A stretch of DNA of 64,000 nucleotides, from NCBI GenBank assembly GCA_012934845.2, contig WNNJ02000931.1:1-64000 (forward strand), in the 5' to 3' direction. The notes below the pieces were generated by a model. It worked only from the letters and a program-made list of their open reading frames with translations. It did no database searches and was not told the DNA's origin. This stretch comes from Pomphorhynchus laevis. Taxonomy: Eukaryota > Acanthocephala > Palaeacanthocephala > Echinorhynchida > Pomphorhynchidae. The position numbers were made by a program, and so were the translations under genes. How positions within the stretch are numbered: position 1 is the first letter of the stretch; every line of letters begins with the position of its first letter. Shown one piece after another: positions 34,070 to 46,400 of this stretch.

Positions 34070-34940
34070 ACGAGAGTTTATATTAATTATCTTTATTAAT
34101 AAAAATTGTGTATATAGTTGTTAAATTTATTTCAAGTCTACGAGTTTGTGGCTTTTGCAAACACAGTAATGTAGCATCTCAGGAGTACGGTTGTTTAAAA
34201 AGTAGGATGGAATATTAATATAAAATATTCGAACAAATTTTTGCTAAGACTGATAATATCACAGATGGCATAGCAATATATTGTATAACAATAGGTAAAT
34301 ATATAAATTTTCTGAGTTGTATATTTAATTAAAGCTGAATTTATTATCTTAATTTATTGTTTAAATACAGTATGTCTAACAAGAGGGTCGACTATTTAAC
34401 AATGGAAAACAATTTCAATTCTTCAACTAACCGGAATTAACAACAATACAAACGATATAAATAATCTCATCAAGATGAAATCTATTCTTTCTGTATTATT
34501 AACGAAAGCTGGCCAGTATTATAACAATATAAAGTGACTGCCATGGAAACAAAATAGGTAATTTACCAAAACAATTTTACAATTTATTAATTTCATATTT
34601 AATTGTTTTATTCATAAAGTGTTTAACTTTATGTAATTAAAATATTTAATTTATAAATATTTTTTTTAAATTTTATTAAAAAAATTAATTTTATAATTTT
34701 ATATTTTAATTTTTTAATTTCATAATTTGACGAAAGCTCTTCTGATACTCATGTAAAGTGTTCCGAACAGAATTTTATCGCGCTATTTCAAATTTATATG
34801 ACAGATAACAATATCTCAACAGTCAATAATGTACACTGTATTAATCAATCTTAATGGAAACTAAATTCCTAGTTTAAAAATCAAATTTAGAAAGCTTTTC
34901 AATTATATGCCATAATGTAAATGAAATTACCAATAAGTAT
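34070..34940. other. AT-rich intergenic DNA, nothing recognised
   Basis: Very AT-rich from 34560 to 34740. No gene or repeat supported. Confidence 0.5.
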
Positions 34941-34944
34941 ATAT

Positions 34945-35420
34945 ATAATACGACATGATGGCATTATGACATTATGACAATCACGAAATCGCAACAAACC
35001 ACGACATCATAGCAATCACGACAATCACGGCATCGTGACAATCACGACATAATGATGATCACGCCATTATGGCAATTACGGCATCAAGCAACCCATGCAT
35101 CATGGTAATCACGGCATCATGGCAATTACAACATCGTGGCAATCACGACATCATAACAGTCACGGCATTATGGCAATCAAGACATTATGGCAATCACGAC
35201 ATTATGGTAATCACGACATAATGACAATCACGACATTATGGCAATCACGAAATAATGTCAATCACGATGTTATGACAATCACGACATTTGAAAATTAGTA
35301 CATCACGGTAATCAACATTATTACAATCACAACATCATGTCAATCACGACATCATGGCAATCATGGCATCATGACAATCATGGCATTAATCATTATTAAT
35401 ATCCATGGTATCATGGCGAC
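34945..35420. repeat. Minisatellite of 'aatcacgacattatggc' type
   Basis: About 28 diverged copies of a 14-17 bp unit containing CACGACAT and ATGGCAAT. The 67-codon frame over it is a repeat translation, not a gene. Confidence 0.9.
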
Positions 35421-36049
35421 TTAAGTATCATGACTTGTACAGCTGTAGTAGCAATCAAGCAATAATAACGATCGCGACAATATTATTGTCATCAATACAA
35501 TTTTGTATTGACTTCATTTATTTTTGCAGACATCCTGCGGTCTTCTTCCCTTAATTTCGTACTGTACAGACTACATTGAAGAAATGTTAAGAAGACTGCA
35601 GATGATTGAATACAAGAGATCGAATTTTTAACAGATATAGCTGTCATAGATAGCCACTTAGTTTTCATACTGCTCATCAAGAGTCTACAGTTCAGACTGA
35701 CACACCTGAAAAGAACAACTATAATCGATTCCACATGGCTAGAAAAACTAGATTCACTATTATTTAGAGATTTATTGCCACAGATAATCGGGCAAAGTAT
35801 TTATACACTCGAAATGGGAGATAATTGTTCAGCTACCAATTAAAATACGGGCTTGGAATAAACAAATCTAGCTCAAATACGTTATAGGAATACACATTTT
35901 CATTACGAATGTGTGCACCTATGAACGACTTCGAATGCTCACAGTGGGAAATTATTCAATCCTAAATCGCCCTGCAAATAAAGAAAGGAAAATAATTGTG
36001 ATACAAAGAAATGCAAATGCAGGTTGACGAACTAACAAGAATAGAAAAG

Positions 36050-36810
36050 GATAATATAATGCATATCACTAATAATTCTGGAACCTCGTTATGGCTCAGC
36101 ACTTTTCCTGTTACAAAAGCTGGATGAAATTTATCGAAGCAACAATTTCAAGACGCGATACCAGCAAGATATAGATGGGAATTACTAAACACCCCATCCA
36201 AATGTATTTGTTGACAGAACTTCAACATTACACACGCACTTTCATGTCAAGTTGGTGGAATACCTTTCATAAGACATAACACAATAAGATACAAGATCGC
36301 GTTAGCATTTCGTTATGTGTATGTCAATGCTGTTACTAAGCCGTCACTTCTACCAGTACCATATTTAATGCTATTTGAAAACATCAGTACAACCACAGAG
36401 AGGTCGGCTCGACTAGACATAGCATGCAATAATCTATTCGGAACGACGATAGAGCGAACCTTCATGGACGTTTGTGTTTATAACTCACTTGCCTCGTCGT
36501 ATTCCCAACGGATAACCGATTTACATAATTATCATGAGATCAGAAAACGAGTCGAATGAACTGAACGAGTGGAAAAATTGAGTGTTCTGGATTTCACCCT
36601 CTCACGTTTTCTGCGCTAGGAAACATAGACCCTAATGCAGACAGAGTATTACGACAGATCGCACGTCAACAGGCGGTTAATCACAATACACCCTATCATG
36701 AATGCATCACTCACCTTATAAGCAACATATCATTCATCCTCGCAAAATGTGTATCTTTGGCAATTTGACGAGCATCCATAAGAAACCTCAACAGTCAGGC
36801 GAATCCACTT
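36050..36810 (+). pseudogene. Retroelement C-terminal region with HAL-C-x-x-GG, RHN and ARLDI/FMDV motifs, copy 2
   Basis: In one main frame: NSGTSLWLSTFPVTKAG, FQDAIPARYRW, NFNITHALSCQVGGIPFIRH, then NTIRYKIA, and at 36317-36559 SARLDIACNNLFGTTIERTF and MDVCVYNSLASSYSQ, ending near 36800. This series (LP-x-x-x-x-G, RYGW, C-x-HAL-C-GG, RHN-x-RD, ARLDI, FFDVRVFNP-APS) is a well-known block at the C-terminal end of certain invertebrate RT-encoding elements. Several stops. The RT part is missing here. Exact clade unknown to me. Confidence 0.6.
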
Positions 36811-37280
36811 AATGATTCGCTAAACTAATTCAAATGTTATAAAACAACTCGGTTAAGGCCTATTCAAAGGAACCTACACAATTGTAAAATTATTCTAATA
36901 AATATTATAAAAACTTACATTGTTATTATTAATTTTAATCCAGTAAAAAATACTTAATTGAGTAACAAAAATATTTTTTTTATAAAAAATTACTATTATT
37001 AATTTTAATTGAGCTTATTTTTACCTTATTTATATCTAAATGCGTAAAGAATTGTGCAAAAATAATTATTCGATAAATAATTATTAGATAAAGAAGCTAA
37101 CTCTAGATATTCATAGGGTATATTCTATTCAACATCATACATAATAGAGAATGTAGAGAACACTTGCTGAACATTGACTAAATAGCGTCAATAGAGGACA
37201 CATTGGTGCTATTACTTTCTACTTTTGCGATGTACATATTTAATGTAATTTATTTTAATTTATTGGATTAAAGGAAAATT

Positions 37281-37326
37281 AAAGACCAAAGGATTATTTA
37301 ATAAAAAGAATAATCCTTTGGTCTTT
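37281..37326. repeat. Perfect inverted repeat, 18-bp arms, 10-bp loop
   Basis: 'aaagaccaaaggattatt' and its exact complement flank 'taataaaaag'; weaker pairing (gaaaat/attttc) extends it outward. Not followed by a T run typical of small RNA terminators. Confidence 0.85.
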
Positions 37327-38967
37327 GATTTTCGTTCCTGTAAATTAACATATACTAAATTAGAAGATATGGATGACTTAAATATCCTCAAGACGTGAAA
37401 TTTAGTGAAAATCTTTATAGTAAACATTTTACATTTTAATAATTATTTATTATTAATTTTTCACAATAATTATCTTGTTCTTCTTAATGGACTTTTAAAA
37501 ATATATTATAGAGAAGTTAAATTTTAATATTTTATGAAGTAACTCATGATTGTTTAAGCAATTGTTTAAAAAATAATAATAATTATTGTTCTATATGTAG
37601 AGAATGTTTGATCGAACCGAATGCTGAGGATTTCATGTGTAGTCATATGCACCAAATTTGTCTACTATTAAATGACGTGATGTTAATCGGAACAAAGAAT
37701 TATCTAATAATAATTAAATATATTTTTTAATAACATATTGATTTGCTCAGTTTATTATTCTAAAAATCGTTCCAATAAAGTAAACTTATTATGCCATTTA
37801 AATATAAACCATTATATGTAATTAACAATTCGAAAATTAACCCATTTCATCACATATAGTTGCCCGTAACAAATTCATTCTCTTTGATAATTGAATTCTG
37901 ACATGTTGATACAACATTTGAACAATTTATTGTTTACAGTCTTCTTTAATTTGCATAGTATTCACTTGCATTATTAGTGACTATAGACAAATTATGATAG
38001 CAAATTTGGAATTTCACAGTTTAAAATGTTCACATCACATGCTACTATCTATTCGATGTTGTTCATCTCATAACACCTCTATTTATCTAGCCGAACAGTA
38101 ATATATTCTCTTACGTAAGTTGTTGCCTTAAATTTTATATATTTTTACGTAGCTATATGCCCATCTAAACATTATTTTTTACAACCTCATCGTGATTAAA
38201 TCTTATAAAATGCAGATCATTACAGAGGTGATAATGTTTTAAAATGTGATGATAAGGTATTTTTTATTTACTTGTAACATTTAAATAACTTTACGTTTGC
38301 ATTCAATTTTACACTTGAAAAATAAACTGTCAAAGTTTAAATATCTGCCTCTCTGAAATCATAAAGCAAAATATCACTGTAGTATCTCGGAGTATTGTTG
38401 TTCTATAACAAAAAGGTTGCATCAATACAAGTTACATTTTCAATTACTGAATTACATCTAGATAAATATTCAAGAAAAGGTAGGTAATTGCTAATAAGAA
38501 AAAGTTATTATACTGGCAAAGACATTTTCTAAATTCGCTTTGATTTAATTTAGCGACCACAATAAGTGAATACATATGCGTCGTTTACGCTATTGAGCGT
38601 ATACACTACTCCTCACTCCTGAATTCATCAAAATTATTTAAATTTATTTGAATAATAATAACAATAGCAGGCATAGACGTGTTTTGTCTATAATGTGGGC
38701 AATTTCGACAACGTGTAATGTAAATGTATTTCTCATAATATTTCCGCAGTATTCTTCCGAACTAACTTTTAATTTTGGGTTTAAATATTTCCAAGCTTTA
38801 CATTCGAAATTAATACAAAAAATTTGTATTAGAAGGAAGCAATCAGGAACAAATGATAACTTACAGGTTAAAAATATACATAAATGATAAAATTAAATTA
38901 AAATATTTAATTCTAAATATTTATTTTTGTTAAAGAATTATTTGAGATGGATTAAAGAAAGAAGGAA

Positions 38968-39014
38968 AAATTTATTTGATATTTCGCTAAGCTATGTTAG
39001 CATCTTCAGAAAAT
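38968..39014 (-). ncRNA. F7 hammerhead-like motif
   Basis: Minus strand: UUUU, CUGAAGA, helix II GCUAA/UUAGC, GAAA, UAUC, AAA. The core is intact; helix III is minimal and helix I is about 3 A-U pairs. A diverged inverted copy lies at 39049-39090 and a stronger one at 58881-58922. Confidence 0.45.
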
Positions 39015-40329
39015 TACTGAATATGATAAAAGAAGGTAATTTTTTGAAGATGCAGGCAGAGGTTAGCGAAATATCAATAATAATTTTCCCATTTTATGAT
39101 CCAGCTCTAATAATTCTTTATCAATAATGGATCATTATCAACTATTTACAATTTATTTTTGTATTTTTAAAACAACAAAAATGAAATTTTGTCAACAAAA
39201 TTTTTGTGACATTAGAATTAATGCCACAAAGCACGATTAATTATCATATTTGCAAAGATATACAACAATTTTATATCCTCTGGATACAAAGATATACAGC
39301 ATATTTATATATCATCTTACATAATTCTATTTATCTATGCATAATTGATCAATTATTGCCTTTTATGAAATTAAATGATTTAAATGATTAAAATGATTGC
39401 ATCAAAATTATTTAAATGATTAAAGCATTCGTAGAAATAATTGTACTTTAAACATTATGTTAATTTATTTAATAAATAGTGTAAAAAATAAATCTCATAA
39501 AAATTCTGTTACCGTACGATTTTGTTTAAAAATCGATTATAACATGGTCTTTATAGTAGATACTTAATAATTTGAGTGCGACCCCTCTTGATAATTTTTA
39601 AATTCAATAATTGATAAACGAACAAATTGTCTTTTTGCTACGAAAAAGATTTTGTTCAATAGTTTGTTTATATGTACCATTAATTTGGTTAACAAACCAA
39701 ATTAATTAATTAAAAAAACCATATCATTATTTCGGTTTAAAAAAATTAATAATAAATTTCAGAACAAGTGTTTAGCAACTGCGCTAATTTCCTTAATCAA
39801 TTAAGTAGAAAGTTGAATGACCAATCAATCGATGATCACGGCTTATAATTTAGTAGATTCTGGCGATGCTAATATTAAATCTGACATGTGGTTTGAAAAA
39901 ATTCAAAAGGCGTGTTCAATCAAGATTATTTATAGACGATATTCTCTAATTTTAATAAACCTGGAGTTGCGCGAGATAAAGGTAAAATTACTACATTATC
40001 GTAGTTTGTTAAGGTGAGATGAAGCATATCGGCCTTTCTATGTTAAATTAAAAAACGAATACAACATGAAAATATGAACGCTTATAATGGTTGTAAATGC
40101 ACACAATAATAACATGATACTAGAACAGGCACGTTTGATGCCGTAAAAGTTAGATCCTCGCCGTCGTTCAGTGAGTACTATTGTTAGTGTATCCATTTCT
40201 AAATGGGAACAACATTTAAGTAATTTATATAATTCCAATATTGGAGATAAAAAACCTTATAGCTCTTTCAGTAGATCATAAGGCATCTAGCAGAGCTAAG
40301 CCACTTGAACGCTTATTTTAAAGTCTATG

Positions 40330-41420
40330 AAATCGAATTATTTTTACAACACATGTCTGATAGAATATTTTCCCCGTATCGTGGAAGAATATGATTCTAA
40401 GAATACTCTTTAAAGGTGGTAATGATTCTCGTAATCTAAATAATTACAGAGGTATCGCAATACTAAGTTAACCATATAAGTAATTTGACACCATCATAAG
40501 CTGTAGACTTGCAGTCTATGCATTAAACTTTATCCCAATCGAGTAACATGGTTTTTGACCAGGTTTCTCTACAAAAAGTGATGTCTCCATCTTAAGAAAC
40601 GCTGTTCAATAAGCTCGTTAAAATCACCTTCCTTTGTAGGGATCGAGAAGTATTTGTAGATCTTGATTATATTTGTAGTATTTGTTGATCTTGACATATT
40701 TGTAGATCTTGATTATGGGATAGATATTTCGATCCGAGAATATTCGTAGATTTTACAAAGGCATTCAATTGCATTGACAGAGATTTGCTTCTCCGTTGAT
40801 TAATAACCGCACTTGGACTAAAAAAACAATATCATACATGTACTATATCAGATTCTCTCTCCTCAAATTGTACGAGTTTTTAATGGGATAAAATATTCAG
40901 AATACTTTCAACAAATTAAGGACGTTCCTCAGGGTGACCCTCTTTGCCCACTTTTGTCCAGTCTACTTGCATATGATCTGCCAGCATGTATAGGTGAAAC
41001 TAACTCTTCTTGTCTTCTATATTCAGATGATCTGGTTATATATTCGTCAATAATAGGCGATGTGAGTTCAGCACTGGTAAGGCTCAAACTGTATTGTATA
41101 GCGAATGGTTTGCAGGTTAATCTAGCAAAAACAAAAGTGTTAAAATTCCGAGGTGGTGGTAGATTATCACAAAATGATGTTTTTACCTATGACGGTATGA
41201 ATTTGCAAATGCGTATACAATTCTGCTATCTTGGCTTTAATCTGTCCTCTAAGTGAAGTTTTACTAATTATTTTGATATAATTGCTTGTAAGGTTGCTTC
41301 TTGTATGAGTACGGCCAATCTTTTACGTTCAACAAACTATCCTACAGCCATTAAATATTTCTAAATGATGTATCTTCCAATGGCTACATATGGGTTATTG
41401 GCTATTTGGCAGGATTTGTC
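40330..41420 (+). mobile_element. LINE D copy 1, decayed RT
   Basis: Recognisable pieces: 40380-40460 (LFKGGNDSRNLNNYRGIAIL in another frame), 40905-40960 (FQQIKDVPQGDPLCPLLSS), 40954-41256 (LLYSDDLVIYSS for the YADD region, NLAKTKVLKF, MRIQFCYLGFNLSS). Many stops. Order and motifs are those of a non-LTR RT; clade not determined. Confidence 0.8.
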
Positions 41421-41479
41421 TATTCAGAATTTGAGCAAATTGATATAATAAAATGAAATTTCCATAAATTCTTCTTTTG

Positions 41480-42460
41480 TTTGGTGTATCCGCTGAACAT
41501 ATTAGAACTATTTGGTCAGTCTTAGCTAATTTGCTTGTGATGTTATTTAATCAAGTCTTTATAGGAGATTTTTTCCCTATATCGTGGAAGAAGGTGTTTC
41601 TAAAAATACTTTTTAAAGGTGGTAATGATCCTCGTAGTCTAAATAATTACAGAGGTATCGCAATACTACCTAATAACCACACTTAACCTAAATGGCTATA
41701 TTCTATCTCATCACAGTGTCAGAGTCTGACGAAATAAAATATTCAGAATACTTTCAACAAATTAAGGACGTTCCTCAGGGTGACCCTCTTAGCTCACTTT
41801 TGTTCAGTCTATTTTTATATGACCTGCTATCATGTATAAGTGAATCTAACTCTTCTTGTCTTTTATGTGCAGATGATCTGGTTATATGTTCATCAAAAAT
41901 ATGCGATGTTAGTTAATAATTGTCTAGGATCAAACTGTATTGTATGGCGAATGGATTGCAGGATAATCTAGCGAAAATAAAAGTGTTAAAATTCCGAGGG
42001 GTGGTAGGTTATCACGAAATGATGTTTTTACCTATGACGGAATGAGTTTGCAAATGTGCAAGCAATTCTGCTATCTTGGCTTTAATCGGCTTTAATATTT
42101 CCTCTAAATGGAGTTTTACTAATCATTTTAATATGATTGCTTGCAAGGCTGCTTCTTGTATGATTTCTGCCAATATTTTACGTTCAACAGACTATTCTAC
42201 AGCCATGACATATTTTCAAATTATGTTTAGTTCTATGGGTTACATATAGGTTATCGGCTCTTTGCTGGATTTGCCTATTCGGAATGTTGAGCAAATTGAT
42301 AGAATAAAATGGAACTTTCTTAAATTCTTCTTTTGCTTGTCCCCTAAGTTTTCGTCTTCGAAATTAGCTTATCTTGCTAGAGAACAACCCTTGTCGTTTA
42401 TACTGCAGAAACGTTTCGCCCTAATAGAGATATTGGCGTTTCGCTCGCGTATATAGAAGA
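41480..42460 (+). mobile_element. LINE D copy 2, decayed RT
   Basis: 41477-41686 (FPISWKKVFLKILFKGGNDP then LNNYRGIAIL), 41692-41916 (DVPQGDPLSSLLFSLFLYDL, LLCADDLVICSS), 42262-42456 (FFCLSPKFSSSKLAYLAREQ and ALIEILAF, a C-terminal region). It lies head-to-tail behind copy 1 and extends further 3'. A ~300-bp middle part between the fingers and QGDP is deleted. Confidence 0.8.
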
Positions 42461-42469
42461 TAAATAATA

Positions 42470-42680
42470 AATAATTATATAAGATTTTAAACACTTTATA
42501 TCAAGTTAAAATTAAAAATTTTAAATAAAAGTCAATTGTTATGAATTGACTAATAAATAACAGACGTGTATCAGAATAAGGATTAGAGGTCATCAGGAGG
42601 AACTGCTATGCTTTCAGGTCTCAGTCCCTATTCCTCGACCCAACATAGCAGCGAGACCAAATACACGCTAATAACGTATT
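42470..42680 (-). repeat. F6 repeat, inverted copy
   Basis: T/A-rich tail (42470-42560) and module (42586-42653) in minus orientation, directly behind LINE D copy 2. Confidence 0.75.
42586..42653 (-). ncRNA. F6 split hammerhead module, copy b (GAAA changed)
   Basis: Helix III', GUC, GAGGAAU (I'), UAGGG, GAGA in place of GAAA, helix III, UUCCUC (I), CUGAUGA, CCUCUA (II). Helix I is a perfect 6 bp. Confidence 0.55.
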
Positions 42681-43041
42681 TTATCTGATGAAAATTAACT
42701 TTTGCTTATTTTCTTGACAATTTTTTATTTTTTCTAGTTGTAATTATTTAAAAAGTAATATTTTAACTTTTAGGGCAATATTTCACTTATCTAATTAAAT
42801 AAATATTATTCCGATAAAATTTGGCAAAATTGTATATGGTCGGATTATTATGTGAAAAAATATTTATTATTATATTTATATTATAATTATATTATATTTA
42901 TATTTACTATATATTCAGATTTATCACGTGTGAAGCTACTTAAATACAATTCCAAAATTTTTATAAACATTTAAATAAATATCGAATGTGGTTCTCAATA
43001 TTACAATTACTTTAGATACGTTCAACAGCCATTAAATCACA

Positions 43042-43479
43042 ATGCCGAATTATGATGTTCAAATCACTAAATCATCATTTGAGGATAATAACAATGATAA
43101 TAAAAGCAATTTATTGAAGAAAACTTGCTTTACTTCCTGTGCTGATATATTCTACGTGAGCACAAATGATCGACACATGCAGAATTCTACAAAAGAAACA
43201 TGCCCACGATGTGGGCAAGTTGTTTATCCGTTTGAAAAAATCGGACCCATAAAAGGTCAACTTTATCATAAAGTTTGTTTTAAGTGTATTGTTTGTGGAA
43301 GACAATTAGATTTAAGAAGCTATTTCACCAACAGTGTAGACCTTAACGACAAACAAATATACTGTCAAAGTCATTTTCCGCAATCCAGGAAAGGTCATGT
43401 AGATGCTGATAATTTTCATATACGAAATATTATGCAAGCCCCAAAACCGTCAGCCAAGCAGCACCTAAATCTTCCGTCG
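43042..43479 (+). CDS. Hil: hillarin exon 1: LIM domain
   Basis: 146 codons from ATG to donor TCG|GTAAAA (phase 0). Residues 54-111 form one LIM domain: C54-x2-C57-x18-H76-x2-C79-x2-C82-x2-C85-x22-C108-x2-H111, all eight zinc ligands present. The first 50 residues are polar and Asn-rich. The ATG follows an in-frame non-coding stretch. Read-through past the donor would stop at 43557. Confidence 0.93.
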
Positions 43480-46400
43480 GTAAAACAATGTTTTATTCAC
43501 ATTATACTCACTCTCTATATATATACGCTAAAGCTATTTTTTATGTTGGAGCATTAAAAATTACTTATTCTTATCTATTTTAAAGAATAAGTATTTTGTA
43601 AATTTTAAAAAATCACATTATCTAGCTTTAATACAAAAGAACATCAAAAATAAATTATATACAAATTTATATAAAGTTTAATATTTCGACGTTCACCTCT
43701 ACCATATGTTAACCTTTAGTTAACAATAATCGAATTTTGGTTAACTTAAAACTGTTAAATACTATTGGAATATTAAATTAAAATATTTTGTATTCATAGG
43801 TTTACACTTTCTACTTGGTTCTGATCAATATATCAACTTAGAAAAAACTTTGTTAGACATGATTGTTGAGTATAGACAGGTAATGATAATAACATAAAAA
43901 TAATAACATAACAGTTAAAATATCAAATATGCTGAGACATATATAAATAATATTATACAATATATAAATAAAAATAAAGATAAATAATATATAATTATAT
44001 AAGATTTTATACAATTTATATTTCTATCCAGTTAATGTTTAAAATAAATGTCAATATTCATGAATTGACTAATAACTAACAGACGTTGTATCAGAATAAG
44101 GATAAGCGGTCATCAGGAGGAACTGCTATGTTATCAGGTTTCGAGCTTTATTCCTCGACCCAACATAGCAGCGGGGGCAAACAAGTGCTAATGACGTATT
44201 TACTTTGATGAAATTTTATTATCTGGCGTATCTTATTCTAATACAAAGCATATTTTTATTAGGCATCCATCCCTTTCAATTTATTACTTTTTCACGTGCA
44301 ATTTATCACAAGATCATCAGTTTTGGGAATGTTTCATTCCCAAAAGCAATGAAGTTCCCATCAATTTTGATATCCCTTTCATCATTTTTGGGCGTACCGT
44401 CTTCGTCTGTAGTATTTAAAAAGTAGTATTTAGTACCGTCTTCGTCGGCAGTATTTAAAAAATTTAATCATATTTTAAGTCAACAATGTACACGAGCGTT
44501 TCATTTATACGAATACTTTTAATAAACATGTGGCTGTTTTCCTTGATTTTTCTGCTGCATTTGACCTCATCTCCATTCCCTTTATCTCCTCTCTCAGGTC
44601 CCTCGGGTTGCCTTCGAGAATTGTTAACAGGGTGGAGATACTGCTGTACACTAATTGATTCTATTATGAAGACGATCCTGATGCGCGTCAGTTTTACCCT
44701 ATTACGGGTGTGCCCTAAGGATCCCCTCTTTCTCCTATCTTATTTCTTGCAGCTTCCATTAAACTCTTCAAAAGTTTTAAACACGAACGTCTAGTGGTAT
44801 ACGCTGATGATACCACAGCCCTGTTCTCTGGACGTAGGTGCAAAGACGTAGTATCGGACATCAGCCGTTTCTTCTTAAGATTGAAAGACCAGTTACCCAA
44901 GTCCAATCTTTTTTAAACTCCGATTAATCGCAGGTGGTTGTCTTTCATGGCGCCCCTGCAACAAGGCAAAAGCTCAAGAGATTAGCACTCTCTGCGCTCT
45001 CTTTTATTTTGACTAATCAACCACTCCCTGTCTTCACGAGTCGAGTAAAATACCTGGGTTTCACCATTACGGTGAATGGTTGGCGAAAACCGACCTGGAT
45101 AGACTTAAACGTATCTTGAAGAGAGCTCGATGAGCCATGAAACGGGCCCAGCATCTGTCATTAAAAGGGATAACTCAGGTGCGCCTCTGGGGCAATTGAG
45201 CTATCTCGGGATTAGTCTTCTTTTCTAGATGACGTCCCCAGAGCAAAGGCTAAGGTTTCTCAAGGTGCTCATCTCTCGTTTACCCAGCATAGTCCGCCTC
45301 GATTGGAATTTTCGGAGGGGGTGAAAGACCCCAGATGGTTCAGTCGAAGACCGGCGTATTGGAATGGTTGTGGGACGCAGATTCAACCGGACCTGAGGCC
45401 GTAATGAAGAGGACGATAAGAAGATGATAAATAAAGAATTCATACTCAGTTCTTTATTTTTTCGTTTAGCTGAACTTATTTATCCTGTATATTTTATATT
45501 TTTTTAAGAAAGTCTATTATTAAATGAACAATGGTTACGATAAAATGGTGTTATGATACTAGCAGAAGTTAGCGAAATATAAATAACATTTCTTATCTCG
45601 ACAATTCTGCTTCAATGATTACTACTTACTTCAATTAAATCATTTCTAAATTAAAATTAATTTTATTATGGGTATAAAATAATTTCATTTAGTAATTTTC
45701 ATTTAGTAATTTCATTATGGGTATCATTGAAGCCAGACGCGGAAAAACGGTAGCAAGTACCTTTTCGTCATCACAATGACTCATCAGTACAAGATCTCTC
45801 CCACTACTTGATGTAGAGGAGGACTGGCAGACGGCACACGAGTCATGTGTACGAAGTACCAGAAAGATTTCTGGTAATTTCACATTGAGTGCTAAATCAG
45901 CATCACTGCTTCACCAAATAGGATCATTAGCAAAATCATTGGCAAATTCCAGCGCAGGTCTCTTGAATATCGCTAACTTAAATCATGAATCTCAAAAGAG
46001 AGTGAGACCAATCCGCGTGAAATACGTTGTTATCATTGAAGTCAGACGCGGAAGAACGGTAACAACGTATTTCCGCGTGAAATACGTTGTTATCATTGAA
46101 GCCAGACGCGGAAGAACGGTAGCAAGGACTGGCAGACCAGTCCTCCTCTGCATCCAGTAGTGGGAGGGATATGGCACTAATGAGTCATTGTGATGACGAA
46201 ACGGTACTTGCTACCGTTCTTCCGCGTCTGGCTTCAATGATAACAACGTATTTCACGCGGATTGGTCTCACTCTCTTTTAAGATTCATTATGGGTATGTA
46301 TTTCAAATATAAAAGCTCAACGGCGAAAGCAATTAACATAAAAATATCAAAATTAAATATGCATAGATTGTAATAAATACTAAAATCCTATTTATATTTA

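Larger units (their letters stand above)
36811..40330. other. AT-rich intergenic DNA
   Basis: Contains a perfect 18-bp-arm hairpin at 37281-37326 and a hammerhead-like F7 motif at 38968-39014; otherwise nothing recognised. Open frames at 38648-39391 and 39817-40238 have no domain. Confidence 0.5.
45660..46290. repeat. Foldback (MITE-like) element with hammerhead core, nested copies
   Basis: 46074-46126 and 46207-46259 are perfect 53-bp inverted arms around an 80-bp loop. An outer pair (from about 45985 and to about 46285, 'gagagtgagacc') extends it, with one extra 61-bp direct copy of the arm on the left (46013-46073). A partial inverted copy lies at 45715-45845. The loop holds a hammerhead-like core. 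No transposase. Confidence 0.75.

Noticed and set aside
35095-35298. 67-codon His/Met/Trp-rich frame
   Set aside because: It is the translation of the minisatellite at 34945-35420.
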